From positions 186,001-250,000 of the forward strand of contig WNNJ02003012.1 in NCBI GenBank assembly GCA_012934845.2: a stretch of DNA of 64,000 nt. The letters are read 5' to 3'. Below, one piece after another: positions 1-12,041 of this stretch. Position numbers and translations under genes: made by a program. The DNA is from Pomphorhynchus laevis (taxonomy: Eukaryota; Acanthocephala; Palaeacanthocephala; Echinorhynchida; Pomphorhynchidae). The number at the start of each line of letters is the position of its first letter. Positions within the stretch are counted from its first letter, which is position 1. The notes beneath the pieces were generated by a model. The model saw only the letters and a list, made by a program, of their open reading frames with translations. It did no database searches and was not told the origin of the DNA.

Positions 1-112
1 CATATGATTTTCAATTGATTTTCAGAGAAACAGAATCAGATGTGAAAAATAATTAGGTGCTATTATGTTGTCTTGCATTGTTGAAACATGAAATTCTTTA
101 TGTATAGAGAGA

Positions 113-569
113 AGCAGATAGGTGTAATAGACAGTTCTTGTTGAATAAAAAAATTGACGGATATATTTATGGAATACTTTGAGTTGACTGCAATGACCGA
201 GTATATTATAAAAAAATCTTCTGGCGTAGATACATAGATGATATTTTTGTCATTTGGCGAGAAGGTAAATACAGTACTTCCCGGTTTATCATGTTTCTAA
301 ATGCCAACCATACTCGTATAAAATTAAATGTCGCCTGGCCACAGGATAACTGTTTTAGCTTTTTAGACTTGTTGTTCAATGTCTCGGATTTCTCCAATGA
401 CGTGTTCCAAAAACCTAAAGAAACGGACTTATATCTACATTGGTCTAGTAGCCACGGTGATCTTGTAGCAACCAATGAGATAAAAGGAGTAATTTATAGA
501 ATAAACTGCCTTGATTGCGTACTCTTTTATATAGGACAAACTGGTAGGTTCGTCTTATTATTGGTATGA
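113..569 (+). mobile_element. Penelope-like retrotransposon fragment (end of RT plus GIY-YIG start)
   Basis: The frame carries the end of a reverse transcriptase with the catalytic motif YIDDIF at 231-248, then a conserved FLDL stretch, then YRINCLDCVLFYIGQTGR near 496-549. The last matches the start of the GIY-YIG endonuclease that follows the RT in Penelope-like elements. The endonuclease stops at 567-569, so the copy is cut at its 3' end. Just upstream (about 155-205) a second GIY-like scrap with an in-frame stop runs directly into the RT, the reverse of the normal order. This suggests two copies were joined or arranged in tandem. The family call is firm; the exact ends are not. Confidence 0.8.
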
Positions 570-1394
570 TTATGGAAAAATATCAACATTTGACTATATA
601 CAACCATTATTTATCTTTTTTGTTCTCACCACATTAACTCAATTTTTAGCTATTCCAGTTAACAACCAGAGGCAATGTGCGGCATAGCCGGATACTGAAT
701 CAGGAGGAAGTGATCACAATAATAATACTGATGTGACTAGATTAAATAATGCCAGCACAACTCCCCCGAATAAAGGCCACCGGATAGAGGGTCTCATCGA
801 AGAGAGGTGGCCGTACAGAGGCCAGAGCCAGAAGGCGACCGATAGAATAAAGAGTAGAATAAATATAGAAAACAACGAACTTAGAAAATATACAATTTGC
901 AACAAATTGTAACAGAATAAAGATAACAATTCAGAAATAGGATAAACTGTAGATATACTAGATTTTTGCCTTCGCAACGTTTTATCAAATAATCTCGTCA
1001 AATTTTGCATCATCAAGACTATGTATAGCAAAACGTTTTCAGATTACAAAACTGTAATTTAATGGAGACGATTTAGCGTGTTAGTTGTCATTGGTATTTA
1101 TAAGAATTTTGCTGACTTTGACACCATTTCACTGAATGCATTTACCACATTTATAATAGTCGTTTCTAATTATTAATGTTTTGAAAAACATACCATCATG
1201 CAATCACGAGGACGACCAATTAGTCGTTTGCTTATATGTTTAAACTCACATATTACCAGTTTCGTTAAGTGCATTAGTTCTTCTGTCATAGTGATCGAAA
1301 ACAAAATATCTCGATATATAGATGCTATTTTAAATTTTCTTAATACACTTGCTTAAATCAAAGATATGATGGATATATTAAATCGTGAATAGCC
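570..1394. other. no recognisable feature
   Basis: Noncoding stretch with short open frames on both strands, none of which resembles a known protein. It may contain more decayed transposon sequence. Confidence 0.5.
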
Positions 1395-1395
1395 G

Positions 1396-1457
1396 CTACT
1401 TCCAAATTTCACCACTTCCAAATTTCACTACTTCCAAATTTCACTACTTCCAAATTC
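1396..1457. repeat. tandem repeat, 16-bp unit, about 4 copies
   Basis: The unit CTACTTCCAAATTTCA repeats nearly without change from 1396, the last copy being partial. The second copy has C for T at its second base. Confidence 0.9.
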
Positions 1458-1555
1458 TAAATAAGAATTCTAAATAGAAAGTAAATGAGAAAACAAAAAT
1501 AAAATAAATAGAATTAAAAGTATAATGGCATACAACTTAAAAAAGGAATGTATAA

Positions 1556-1728
1556 CATAATGAAGAGTGGTCCCGCTTTATCATCGGGTGCCCCTACGTC
1601 TTTCGACAACGCGATCTTGTGGCTTTGATGTGTGCTTACAGAGAAGTCAATAGAGAGTGCATGCTCGAGGTTTAAACCCCGTACAGAGTTTGCAATGCAC
1701 ACGCCTCCACCATTCGGCCACGCGGGCC
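1556..1728 (-). mobile_element. tRNA-derived SINE, copy 1
   Basis: Read on the minus strand, the element opens with a tRNA-like head. Its A-box-like segment GTGGCCGAATGG resembles class II (Ser/Leu) tRNAs, and its B-box-like segment is GGGGTTTAAACCTC. A body of about 100 bp follows and ends CCACTCTTCATTA. A second copy with the same boundaries lies at 40572-40750 and differs at scattered positions. Two copies with shared ends show that this is a dispersed SINE, not a tRNA gene. A small stem, CCCG...CGGG, lies just before the tail. Confidence 0.85.
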
Positions 1729-1853
1729 CTGTTCCTCCAATGAAGAGGCTCAACAAATTTATGTTTAGTAGGTCTGTCAGCTTAGAAAACCTGTAAGATC
1801 AGGAAGATTCAAAGAGATTTCGTCGGGCTCGTGCTGCCCATAAGTATAAGATA

Positions 1854-2396
1854 ATGGAAGACATAGGACTTCCAATTAGTGATTCGAAAGATTATCTGTT
1901 CTGGACGGGGCAGACAGAATTTAATAGTAGCTGGCATAAAGCGAGCTGCATGTTGTTAAAAGGTTGGTCATTCCAACGTAATCCCGGCTGCCACGTCAAT
2001 AAGACGTACAAAATAAATGAAAAGTCTATATCAGCCGAACTTATGTTCGAACAAATACGCACATCAGAATGTGATTGTGCTTTGATAATTGGAGAGTCTC
2101 GAATAGATGATAAACATGTTATCCAATATAGATTAAAGAAAGCTGCCATTCATGTGGTATGCTTTAAATATTATAATAGACAACCGATGGACGAATCCAA
2201 AACATATATGGCTTGTATCTACAGGGACGAGACGGACCCTGATAATTTTGCAACTCCTGAAGGGTCTGAGGCTTATACTGAAAAGGAGGATAATTCTGAT
2301 AAAAATAACAAATTTTGTACTTATATAACTATAGCCGTCTTGAAATTGATTTCAGTCGCTAACCATGCTCCAGATTCAGATGTGTCAGACACATAA
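1854..2396 (+). CDS. hypothetical protein, 180 aa, unrecognised
   Basis: An uninterrupted frame starting MEDIGLPISDSKDYLFWTGQ. I do not recognise the family. The middle has several cysteines and a hydrophilic run rich in charged residues. The C-terminal third is acidic (EKEDNSDKNNK) with one hydrophobic stretch around ITIAVLKLISVA. No signal peptide is evident. The next frame (2510-3310) is on the same strand 113 bp downstream, so both may come from one element. The pair lies between two Penelope-like repeats and shows no host-like exon structure. It could be the relic of a mobile element or an old virus insertion, or chance retention of open frame; nothing seen decides between these. Confidence 0.35.
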   Translation: MEDIGLPISDSKDYLFWTGQTEFNSSWHKASCMLLKGWSFQRNPGCHVNKTYKINEKSISAELMFEQIRTSECDCALIIGESRIDDKHVIQYRLKKAAIHVVCFKYYNRQPMDESKTYMACIYRDETDPDNFATPEGSEAYTEKEDNSDKNNKFCTYITIAVLKLISVANHAPDSDVSDT

Positions 2397-2509
2397 TCTT
2401 TATCTTCCAATTCTCAAGAAGCAAAAGACACTAAGAAGTTAGAGCCTAAAATGGGCTGCTTCACATAGGCAAACGCTCGGTAATAGGGCCATACGATTCT
2501 GTCGATAAG

Positions 2510-3310
2510 ATGGACTGGCGTATTGTAGAGATAGGCAAAGCAACTCGCTTCGTTCAAGAATTATTCAAGTTTAGACAGACCTCATCTGGAGGCGTGTTCT
2601 TAAGTGAGGATGATGAAGTACAATATCACATAAGGTGTAGTCTTACGAGAAGGTCACATCCTCGCAATACTACATTTTTGGTTTGTCAAAATTATGCAAT
2701 TACAAGTGGTTTGAAAGTTACAGATTTAACAATTAAATTAAATAATTTCCGTACTCTTCATATGTTAGAAGAGACAGCGATTACTCATGTTCTAACGGGA
2801 GGTGTGCCTGACACTAAGCGGGTTCAAAATGCGCTAACTTCAGAACGGCAAGTTTCGCCGGAGTTAGCTGGACGTCTATCTGGACTTATTCAATCATCAA
2901 AGAATGTGTATGACAATACGGCGGTGTATACTATAGGCTGGATATTCTATTGGCAGATTGATCTAGCTCGAAGAATAAGGCGTGAGCCCATTTGGAGAGC
3001 TAGAGAGTGGACACAGGATGCTATTGTGTTCAGGGATATCAAAAACCGACAAGCGGAGGATGCATACTTAAACTTCGCGCAAGACTTGACGGATTCAAGG
3101 ATTGTGCTGCAGTCCGACAGATGGGACGATGAGACCATAGTTTGTATGGCCTTAATCGCATCGGGATTGCCAAGATTTGACCAAGCAGCGGACTACCTTA
3201 GAACGATTATTATTGGTAAAATTATTGCTCCAGTTATTCGATTTGCTGTATATGGAGTAGGAGACAGTGTTCTGCCAGCTCCACTAAACTACGTTAGTAA
3301 CATAAAATAA
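2510..3310 (+). CDS. hypothetical protein, 266 aa, unrecognised
   Basis: A long uninterrupted frame in an AT-rich setting, starting MDWRIVEIGKATRFVQELFK, so chance occurrence is unlikely. It looks mostly alpha-helical, with repeated amphipathic stretches and a tryptophan- and arginine-rich centre (DLARRIRREPIWRAREWTQD). I see no metal-binding cluster, nuclease or polymerase motif, membrane span or signal peptide. It follows the 1854-2396 frame on the same strand. Size, helical character and lack of introns would suit a structural protein of a mobile element or an old virus insertion, but I recognise no family and do not assert one. Confidence 0.45.
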   Translation: MDWRIVEIGKATRFVQELFKFRQTSSGGVFLSEDDEVQYHIRCSLTRRSHPRNTTFLVCQNYAITSGLKVTDLTIKLNNFRTLHMLEETAITHVLTGGVPDTKRVQNALTSERQVSPELAGRLSGLIQSSKNVYDNTAVYTIGWIFYWQIDLARRIRREPIWRAREWTQDAIVFRDIKNRQAEDAYLNFAQDLTDSRIVLQSDRWDDETIVCMALIASGLPRFDQAADYLRTIIIGKIIAPVIRFAVYGVGDSVLPAPLNYVSNIK

Positions 3311-3425
3311 CTAACTCGATAAAAAACAACTTGCTTCGACAAAAGTAAAACACATCTATAAGCTGTGCCTTTGTTATAAACAAATAAGTCAAAATGTGTG
3401 ATAGGACAACCACAAAATGTTGAAA

Positions 3426-3463
3426 AGCAGATAAGTGTAATAGAAAGTCATTGTTGAATCAAA
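3426..3463 (+). repeat. direct repeat of 113-149 (Penelope-like remnant 2)
   Basis: This segment matches 113-149 in about 33 of 38 positions, sharing AGCAGATA, GTGTAATAG and TTGTTGAAT. Both copies can be read as AD(R/K)CNR..LLN in one frame, so they look like the same coding part of a Penelope-like element. Together they bracket the unrecognised frames at 1854-3310. Confidence 0.6.
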
Positions 3464-3879
3464 TCTCGAATTTATTTATTTATCGTCTGAGGATTAAAAA
3501 CAGCGGTATTATTTCCTTTGTCGATTATGATACTTGATATCGCTAAAGTCTATTACACTGAAAAGAATTCACTGCATTACATTGACTTCGAATGTGCAAG
3601 TTACGGCATGCAATTCGCATATAGTAAATTATCTATGCTTTTATCAGTTTACTTGTTAGTTAGCAATATCATTCACCACATACTTCACAATGCTTTAATT
3701 AAGTTAATCACTCCGCTCGAATTAATTATTAGACAAGTAGTCTCTTTTTAACAAAAGTTGTATATAATAGGCGTATATAGTACCACAAGTATTCCTATCA
3801 AAAAGTTCATCCGATACTCTCTTTGTCGTAATGTTTAAGATTTGAAGCAAAATAAACAGATGCGCTATAATAGGAGGTA

Positions 3880-5880
3880 AATGACTGACCACAGCTTCGA
3901 CAAGCCGGACTTGAAAAAGAGATGGGACTAATACATGCTCAGCCCATAATCACGCTCGAATACTGTAATACCCATGCGACAAACTGTCTGCATTTTTCGG
4001 ACAACGCCATTTTTGGCTTCATCTCCTTCCGGTAAACGCTACACGCACAACCAGCGTATATGCTATCGACACTGCTAACAATGCTCCTGTCGACTTCTGG
4101 CAATCACTCGGATTCATCTCACCTGACGAACACCGCACTGCCTACCAATGGTTCACAAGGGTCTTCACGTTATGCAAACTTATGCATCGTTCTTCAAAGA
4201 CACTGTTCCTCTCTACTCCATATCACCTGTAGATCTTGGATCAATCTACGTCGAATGTCAATTCCTTGCATCCAAACATACAACCTTGAACCTTCCCATT
4301 GTAACACGCAACTCTTACTCTCACGGAAATACCCCTCGTTATTAACAAACGCGCTGATTATCACCACCGAGATACCACTCTCGAACAATTAGCCGAAGAA
4401 TACAGTTCTTTAACCACACTCTCCACGGATTGGTAACTCATACCAAACACCGTCGATGTTGACATCATCAGGTCTGGCCCAATCTTCGACCGTCCCATCG
4501 TTCGAACCATGGACGACTACGGAGTCTCTAGACTTTACGGCGCTAATATCGCATCGTTTTATCATTCTCAGAATCAACTACTCATGAATTAAATGAATAC
4601 TTAAATCTATAAATTTTTAAATAACAAGTGTTATTTACAGTTTTTTGTTAACATCACAACATTATATCTCTGTTCTTTTTAACCATCTTTTTATTTATTA
4701 CTTTTTTTAAATTCAACAATACAGCTCCCAAACTCAAAATGTCTATACTCCCATTTTAAACCAGCCTAATCTTCCTCTGCATCAACAACAAACCCCATAT
4801 GTCTTAGAAGGTACCACATACTTCCCTTCTACTGATAACCGACCGTTTCAAGAAAATATGCAAAATGTATAAGAACCTAATCCAAGGTATCCAATTCCAT
4901 TTACTCAAATACCTAACATCGTCCAACCCGCACCATGTCCCACATATCCTATGCAATACCTGCCCATTACCAACACGATCCCTAAGATATTTCCATTTCC
5001 CCTTCCATTCAATATACCGTCCCTCATCTCGAAAACCAAACAAGCTATCAACAGAGAGAAGAACCCACTTGCCAATTCCAAAAAATAGAAAATACAAGTG
5101 GTTAGTTCCCAGGAAAACTTTCAAAGGAAAACCAGAGGTCACTCAGTTCTATGTTTTGGCAAAAACTTTCTCACCAGAACAGTTAGCTCCAATAAATAGT
5201 TTAGTAAAATTTCAAGTAGAATCTCCTCTAGAAATACTTTCAGAAAAATCTCTGAAAGAGCAGAGTACAAAGAGTGCAGAAAGACATAATCAAGATTTTC
5301 CTTCAAATAAAACTGTAGTAGCTTACAATCCGCGAGAGGTAGAGGAGATGATTAGGAATATAGAGGAGATCCAAGCTATCAGAGAAGACTGGGATACTGT
5401 CACTCAGAGAACATCAGCAGTAGAAAAACCGGTATGCCAGAAGAGCTTTGTTAAAATCCTATCAGGGGTATTACGAAAGAAAATGCCAGATGATTCAACT
5501 ATAAATGTCTCAGTTGCTAATATGGGATTCGTCGACGCAGATTTTTTACGCTCATTAAATGAGCATGGAGTTAAGTTAAAAAAGTTATTCACGTTGGAGC
5601 ATGTGACATCAGAACTCGCATATAACATACTGGTCCACTATGGCATTAGAGCGGGTGTGGTAACCCCCCCCCTACAGATAATAAAACAAAGAAACAGCTA
5701 GAAGCAGCCTATAGTCAACTTGTGGCATTAGGGATAAAAGAGATAAAGACAGATACTGACATCTCAACTGCATCTACTGCTCCTAAGAAGAGTATGAAAA
5801 GCCAGCAAACTCAACCTAAGCCCAAAGGATACAAAACCATCACACTGCTAAATACATCCCTCAAATCTCGACATAAGTAG
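3880..5880 (+). pseudogene. decayed unrecognised coding stretch (fossil)
   Basis: Long pieces of protein-like sequence lie on the plus strand in shifting frames. A first part (about 3.9-4.6 kb) is rich in aromatic and polar residues. A proline- and glutamine-rich part follows (about 4.7-5.0 kb), then a charged, helical part (about 5.1-5.87 kb) with motifs such as VEEMIRNIEEIQ and ADFLRSLNEHGVKL. It has several breaks and I treat it as a fossil. The order of a globular part, a disordered Pro/Gln linker and a charged helical tail would suit a structural protein of a virus-like or mobile element, but I recognise no family. It may belong with the two frames upstream. Confidence 0.4.
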
Positions 5881-7399
5881 ATTATTCAATAATTGCAATG
5901 AATTTTGGTTTAATTACTTAGTGTATATATTACTTACATTGTAATTCGGTTATATTATAATATCAAATATGCATTTTGAATAATTATATTACATTGTAGC
6001 TCGGTTATACTTACATTTTGAGTGCTTACATTGATAGTGACGTTTGGGTGTAGATCGCTTCTTATTACTTAAACTAATCGGCATATGTCACATGATATAC
6101 TCAGGTAAAGACGACGATCATTCATCATTATTGTACTGTGGAAAAAGAAAACGCATGTCATTTCCAAAGGCTCTTATCTGCGAAATACACGTCATAGGAA
6201 GAATACGGAAGAATAATTACGCAATATTCGGCATTTGATATTTTTTCTTATTATCCAGAATATAAAAAAATAATACAGAGTAGATGATAAGAGAATGAAC
6301 AATATAAAACATCGCAATATTCAGTCAATAAAACATCGCATTTTCGGTAACTAACTGTTCCCATCGTCAGGCCGAGTACAAAATTTGTGATAGTAGCTTT
6401 ATATACTGAGGTTCCCCGTTCCGGCATTGAATACGGTACGAAAATTTGCACAATACGGATAAATTGAATACGGATTGGCTGGCCGGAAGCAACTGGCATT
6501 CTATATGACAATGCCCATACCTGGTCACCGTTGGAGGAGCGTGCATTAGTGAATTCCTTTCAGAGGTTTACTGAGTATTAAATACTGTCGTAGTTGTGTA
6601 GCTACATGGCAACACTGATGAGACCACACTGTAGTGATGAGTATAGTAAGGTCGAAACGCCCATTGGAGATAGGAGTCTTTCGTAGACGCATTCGTGGGT
6701 AAGCTTTCCGACGAAGGTTGTAAAATAGCATGCAGGTTTATACTTTCCTGTTCGTGTTTATTAAAAAGCTGTATTGAAATTGTGCATTGAAATCCTTTAT
6801 TAATATAAAGAATATATTATATATTCTTTATAAAATAGAGAATCCATTTATAGGATTATCCTTAATCCTTATAATAGGCAGTCGGAATCTCTTATGTGCT
6901 ATCGATCATCAATTGTCTTAATCGACTGATTTGATAAGTAGATAAATAGTAGTAAGAGTCATTTTAAAAATGATTTATAATTAGTGGATCAAATAGTTAT
7001 CACATTACTTAAGTGGTTTCCGGTTGGAAGCCTCAGTCGCAGTTTTAGTCGCTGCTTCAACATAAAATTGGTAAAATTGCTATCTTTTATTAAAATTTGC
7101 TAATAAAATTTTCTCCAATAAAATTTAAGACAAAACTTGCATAATCCTTCAAATATTTTTTGAAAGTGAAATACTTCAAATAAATATTCATCAAGAGAGA
7201 TAAATAAAAATCATTTGGTTAGCTTAACCAAAACGGCAAAACCAAAACCTATTTTTTCAACTCGCAGAGGCCCGTGTTCGCCAAAAGAATCAATCGATCC
7301 ATCAAAAATAGTAGACATTTAAGAAGTAAATCTTGGTCCAAAAGATTTGTTTAGCAATATTCAGCAGGTAGAACAAACTTAGCGATTAGGATTATAAGC
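5881..7399. other. AT-rich stretch, nothing recognised
   Basis: There are only short frames without recognisable motifs. A short repeated phrase, TTACATTGTA followed by TCGGTTATA, occurs twice near 5935-6010. Confidence 0.5.
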
Positions 7400-9010
7400 A
7401 ATCCTTCTGGATACTCAAAAATCCTTTCCCTTAATAAAAAATTAGGTGAACTCTCGGTAAGGAAAAAAGTAACAGAGCAGCATCCACCGTCTGCTAATTT
7501 ATTTGATTCGTCCATAATGAACATCACTATTACGGGCATGTTAGATCATCACCCGGTTCAATTTGAAAACAAATGCAGCAGAGATAATCAGTGTCGCAAA
7601 TAGTTCGCAAGGTGCAGCATGCCCCTCAAGAATTGATGTACAGAGTTGTCGATCAATACTAAATTCATTTGGTCAAGAATCCTTGTTGTTGGCTAATAGT
7701 CTGGCGAACCTCGCCATTTGTTTTTAATCCACACCCATCCAATCTAAACATCTTAAGGCACTTACATCCAGCAGACTGATAGCGTTTGACAGGAATTCCA
7801 GAATTTGCCCAATTGAAGTCGGAGAGATTTCCTGAAGAATAATATGCAAGGTAAGCATCACATTGGGACTCATCGTCAAGCTGTTGCAGGATACTAACAA
7901 CTCTGCGCTGGGCAGAAAATAGGGGTTGAAGCAGCTATTCATTCTGTTAGACAGATGTTACAGGAAAATCCTTATTTTGGTGCTCTTAAACTAGATGCCA
8001 GTAACGCCTTTAACCGTATAAACTACCGGCTTGCTCTCGAGAATATTAGATATACAGTTCCAGCTCTAACACTCATACTGAGGAATCTTTACGGATCAAA
8101 TTTGACATTATCAATAGAAGACGAACTTTTACTAAGTCGTGAAGGCTTTACGCAAGGCGACCCGCTGGCAATGTTGTGATTTGCTGCAACTACATTTCCG
8201 CTTATAAAACGACTCAAACAATTAGCCCCACGAGCTATACATATATGGTATGTTAATAATGGACTATGTGTTGGTAAGTCTGCTGCATTACTGGAGTTAT
8301 GGAATCACATATGCCAGTTAGGTCCCCAACACAGTTATTTCATCAATAAAAGCGAGTGTCAAATCCTTACTCAAAACAGTATTCAGGGAGATTAGGGCTC
8401 GTTATTCCGGAATACGGAGATTGATATTCTGAATTCAGGGATGGGAATACTTGGGTCGTCAATTGGGGATATAACTTTCGTCGACGAATTCGCGAAATCC
8501 AAAGTAAACGAGTGGGTGCTTTTCGTAAGCAGACTTACCGATATCAAGAAGGATAATCTACATATTGCTTATACCGCCTTTACGCAGTCTCTACAGTTCA
8601 AATGGACTTTATTAGACGAACGTGTCTTGTATCGACAGGAGACCACGACGAAATCGCACATTATATCAAGCAGTTTTTCTTACCACTCTTAACAGGAATA
8701 GAAATGAGTGAAATAAGAATTTCGGCTTGTCTGTTGCTTTTAAACGAAGGAGGACTTGACATTAGTGATCCCTCCATAAACCCTGAGATCAAATGAGAAC
8801 GTTTAAAAAGACAATGTTAACCATTTCAAGATGGTCTGTTAGGGGAGGAACTCAGAGCTAGCCAAAGAGATATCGATAATATAATCAGAAACGAAAAAGC
8901 ACATACCAATACAATTATAACACGTTAGGTGCTAAGCAATTGCGTTTACGTCAGTATGTGCCTACCGATCGCGAAAGTTATAGGTGCATCATCATGGTTG
9001 TCATCTAAAC
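7400..9010 (+). mobile_element. R2/NeSL-type LINE, copy 1, 5' part (reverse transcriptase), decayed
   Basis: Conceptual translation in shifting frames gives a reverse transcriptase. It has SSRLIAFDRNSRICPIEVGE near 7769-7828, then GVEAAIHSVRQML, then LDASNAFNRINYRLALENIR around 7990-8050 (motif A) and GFTQGDPLAM (motif B) near 8150-8174. The catalytic YxDD position reads WYVNN (near 8250), so the enzyme is dead. Several stops and frameshifts are present. The element resumes after the hAT insertion at 12566. The 41.0-42.2 kb copy on the minus strand belongs to the same lineage. The clade name rests on the CCHC knuckle and downstream domain seen in the 3' parts. Confidence 0.7.
9003..9010. repeat. 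hAT target site duplication, left
   Basis: ATCTAAAC directly before the transposon, repeated at 12566-12573. Eight bases is the standard hAT duplication. Confidence 0.95.
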
Positions 9011-9033
9011 CAGTGCTACTCAAAGTGTGGTAC

Positions 9034-9075
9034 GCGTACCGGTGCCGGTACGCAAGCAATAGTCTGCCGGTACGC
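9034..9075. promoter_or_regulatory. hAT subterminal repeats (left end)
   Basis: TGCCGGTACGC occurs at 9043-9053 and 9065-9075, and its complement in part at 9034-9042. The same 11-mer is at 12529-12539, 26 bp inside the right end. Subterminal repeats near both ends are typical transposase binding sites in hAT elements; that role here is inferred. Confidence 0.65.
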
Positions 9076-10128
9076 GAAGAGATTTTCAAAGGAAAATAAA
9101 CAAATGTAAAATTACATGCCATGAGAAACAGGTGGGTCATGTGACTGATATTTTTTGTTTATTTATCTAATAAGAATACAGCATGGTAGTAATTTAATTG
9201 GAAACAGTTATTGTATGCACTTTATTAAAAGATTTGACTGATATTTTACTCTATGTCACACATCTGACAACCTGATCCACACGTGTGTAGCAGCAAGATG
9301 TAACATGGAATGTCAGTCATCAGCAAGAAGTGAAACAGTCATGTTCCCAAGGATATCAACGTGATTGTCATTTGGAACCATGTCCCGACTATCTGATCTA
9401 AAAATGTCTTTACTAATAATCTTTTCAATGGCAGCACATCCTATCCCTGGGTATAAAAAACTCTAAAAAACCGGAAAGCTCTGTGGTCGAGATAAAACAT
9501 TTTTCCCCTAATGTAATCAACTTTCACGTTGAGCAGCGGGCAAACAGAGATTTAATTTGTTCAGTTTTCATTGTCTTAGGACGATGCTATGAACTGAAGT
9601 AAAAAATGAATTAGTGTGAGCCGGCGTCCACATTTCAATGTTAATCCTGCTTATAATGTAATTTAATGTTTAAATAATCTCGTTTTTCTAACATAATTTA
9701 CCTTATTAGTGTAATTATTAATAATATTTTAGTACCAATTAGTCTCATCAGTCATGATTTCTCTTCCACTTTGTTCCATTCATGTTTTCACAAAACAAGG
9801 CAAATTGAAACAGTTGGTTTGAATGATTAAAATCATTCCAAGCTATTTTATAAAATGATCGTTACATTAAATCTGGGCAAAGGAATAGTTTTTTCGAACT
9901 TTTAGCAAATTTTTATGTTTTCTATAAATTTACTGTTTTAACACAATTCCTCACAAGATATAATGATTATATATTAATGTCAATTGTATTCCTTCATATA
10001 AATTTGAATAAGTGTTTATAAATAAAGCATTCGCACTGCAGTTATTCGGTTTTCAACTTAATATCATAAATTAAGCATTTACCCGGGTTATAGAACTTAT
10101 ATTTATTATTTCTATCCCAAATTTATAG

Positions 10129-12041
10129 ATGTCAAAGCGAGGCCCAATGGACAAGTTTATCAAATCAAGACAACTAGTTGCGGAAGACACAAGTAATTCA
10201 GAAGCAGATGACGGTGTAATTGAAACTAAAGTGTTGCCTTCAAAAAGAATTCGTACTGTCTTCACTCGAAAATATGACTCCTCTTACATTCAATTTGGTT
10301 TCGTGGCAACAAATGATGGGGAAGTGCCAAAACCGCTGTGTGTTATTTGTGGAGATGTGTTGGCTAACCACTCAATGAAGCCGTCACACCTCAAAAGACA
10401 TTTAAATACAAAACATAAAGAAATGAGTTCAAAGTCAAAAGAGTTTTTTGCAAGAAAACATGTTGATTTAAAAAGCCGTCAGAAACAGATCTTTAAAGTG
10501 TCGCGCACAAATACTTGTGCTTTGCGGGCTTCTTATAAAGTAGCACTTCGAGTTGCTAAAGCTAAAAAGCCATACACAATCTGTGAAACGCTAGTGCAAG
10601 GCTGTATTAAAGATGTTTGCATTGAAATGCTGGGTGAGCCCTCGGCACAGAAAGTGGCTAAGGTTCCACTATCAAATGATACTATAGCTCGACGAATTAA
10701 CGAGCTAACACACGATATGGAAGATCAGCTCATAGAACAGATTAAATTAGCAAAATACTTTTCTTTGCAACTTGATGAATGTACAGACGTTGCTAACCAG
10801 GCAGTTCTGATGGTGTATGTGCGCTATGAACATGAAGGTGAACTGAAAGAAGAGTATTTTTTCTCTGTTTCACTACCAAAAAATACAACTAGTTCTGAAG
10901 TGTTCAAGACTGTGAGTGACTATATCGTTAACAAATCTGCATTAGATTTCAAATTTTGTGTAGGTGTATGCACCGATGGTGCCGCCGCAATGATAGGAAA
11001 GCATTCAGGAGTGGTTACCCAAATAAAGTCATTTGCCCCAGAGTGTAAATCAACACACTGCTTCCTTCACCGAGAAAGTCTTGCAACAAAAAAATGTCTC
11101 CGGAACTAAATAGTGTACTCAGTGAGGCTGTAAAAATTGTTAACCATGTAAAAGCAAATGCTTTAAATTCGAGACTATTCACTGCATTGTGTGATGATAT
11201 GGGAGCTGATCATAAACAATTCCTATTGCATGCCGATGTACGTTGGTTATCAAGGAGAAAAGTTCTGTCAAGAGTATTTGAGCTAAGAAATGAACTTGCG
11301 GTGTTTCTTGAGGACAAAAAACCAAATTGGTCACAATTGTTCCGAGATGTGAATTGGCTAGCCAAGCTGGCTTATCTAGCTGATATATTTGCCATTTTTA
11401 ATGTTCTTAACATCTCCATGCAAGGGAGTATGGCATCGTGTTTTAAAACGGCGGACAAGATCGACGGACAAAAACGGAAGCTAGAAGCATGGAAAAGTCG
11501 AGTCTCAAAAGACTGTTATGATATGTTCCACTTATTGGCAACAGTCATCGACGATGCAGGCGAAGAACTTAATATTGTATCGTTACGAAAAGTCATAGAA
11601 GAACACTTGATTAATTTGGCAGATCGTTTTCAGCATTACTTTCCAGCTGAAGAAGATCCACGTATAGGGAATGGTTGGATCAGAAATCCATTTATTCCAC
11701 TGAGAGATGACTTTGTCGGAAGTGTTCTTATGGAGGATAAGCTGTTGGATCTAGCTGCTGACGAAGGACTGAAAAGAATTTTCGAAACTTCGACATCACT
11801 CGCTTCGTTTTGGATAAAAGTGAAAACATAATATTCTAATCTTAGTGAAATTGCTCTGAAAACTCTTCTCGTTTTTCCTACAACTTACCTCTGCGAAACT
11901 GGGTTCTCAACAATGAGTGTCATTAAGACCAAATACAGGAATTGTTTGGATATTCATTCCCCAATTCGAGTCGCACTTTCCTCAATTCAACCACGTTTGA
12001 GTAAGCTTACAAATAAGAAGCAGGTCCACCCTTCACATTAA
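10129..12041 (+). pseudogene. hAT transposase with BED zinc finger (two breaks)
   Basis: The enzyme would cut and rejoin the transposon ends. From the start MSKRGPMDKFIKSRQ it has a basic N-terminus and a BED finger at about residues 83-110 (CVICG...HLKRHLNTKH, pattern C-x2-C...H-x4-H). The RNase-H-like hAT core follows, with candidate catalytic aspartates in LQLDECTD and GVCTDGAAA. Then come the ADVRWLSRRKVL block and the C-terminal CETGFSTMSVIKTKYRN, the hAT dimerisation region. One base is missing in an A-run near 11087-11093, shifting the frame, and a TAA lies at 11829-11831; the frame otherwise continues to TAA at 12039-12041. It resembles the ZBED/SCAND3-like transposases of animals. 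I chose the first ATG because upstream sequence has no matching frame. Confidence 0.9.

Noticed and set aside
4804-5142. 112-codon frame on the minus strand
   Set aside because: It lies opposite a longer plus-strand protein-like region with a clearer composition and shows no motif of its own.
6044-6238. 64-codon frame
   Set aside because: No motif, no neighbours supporting a gene, and length within chance expectation.
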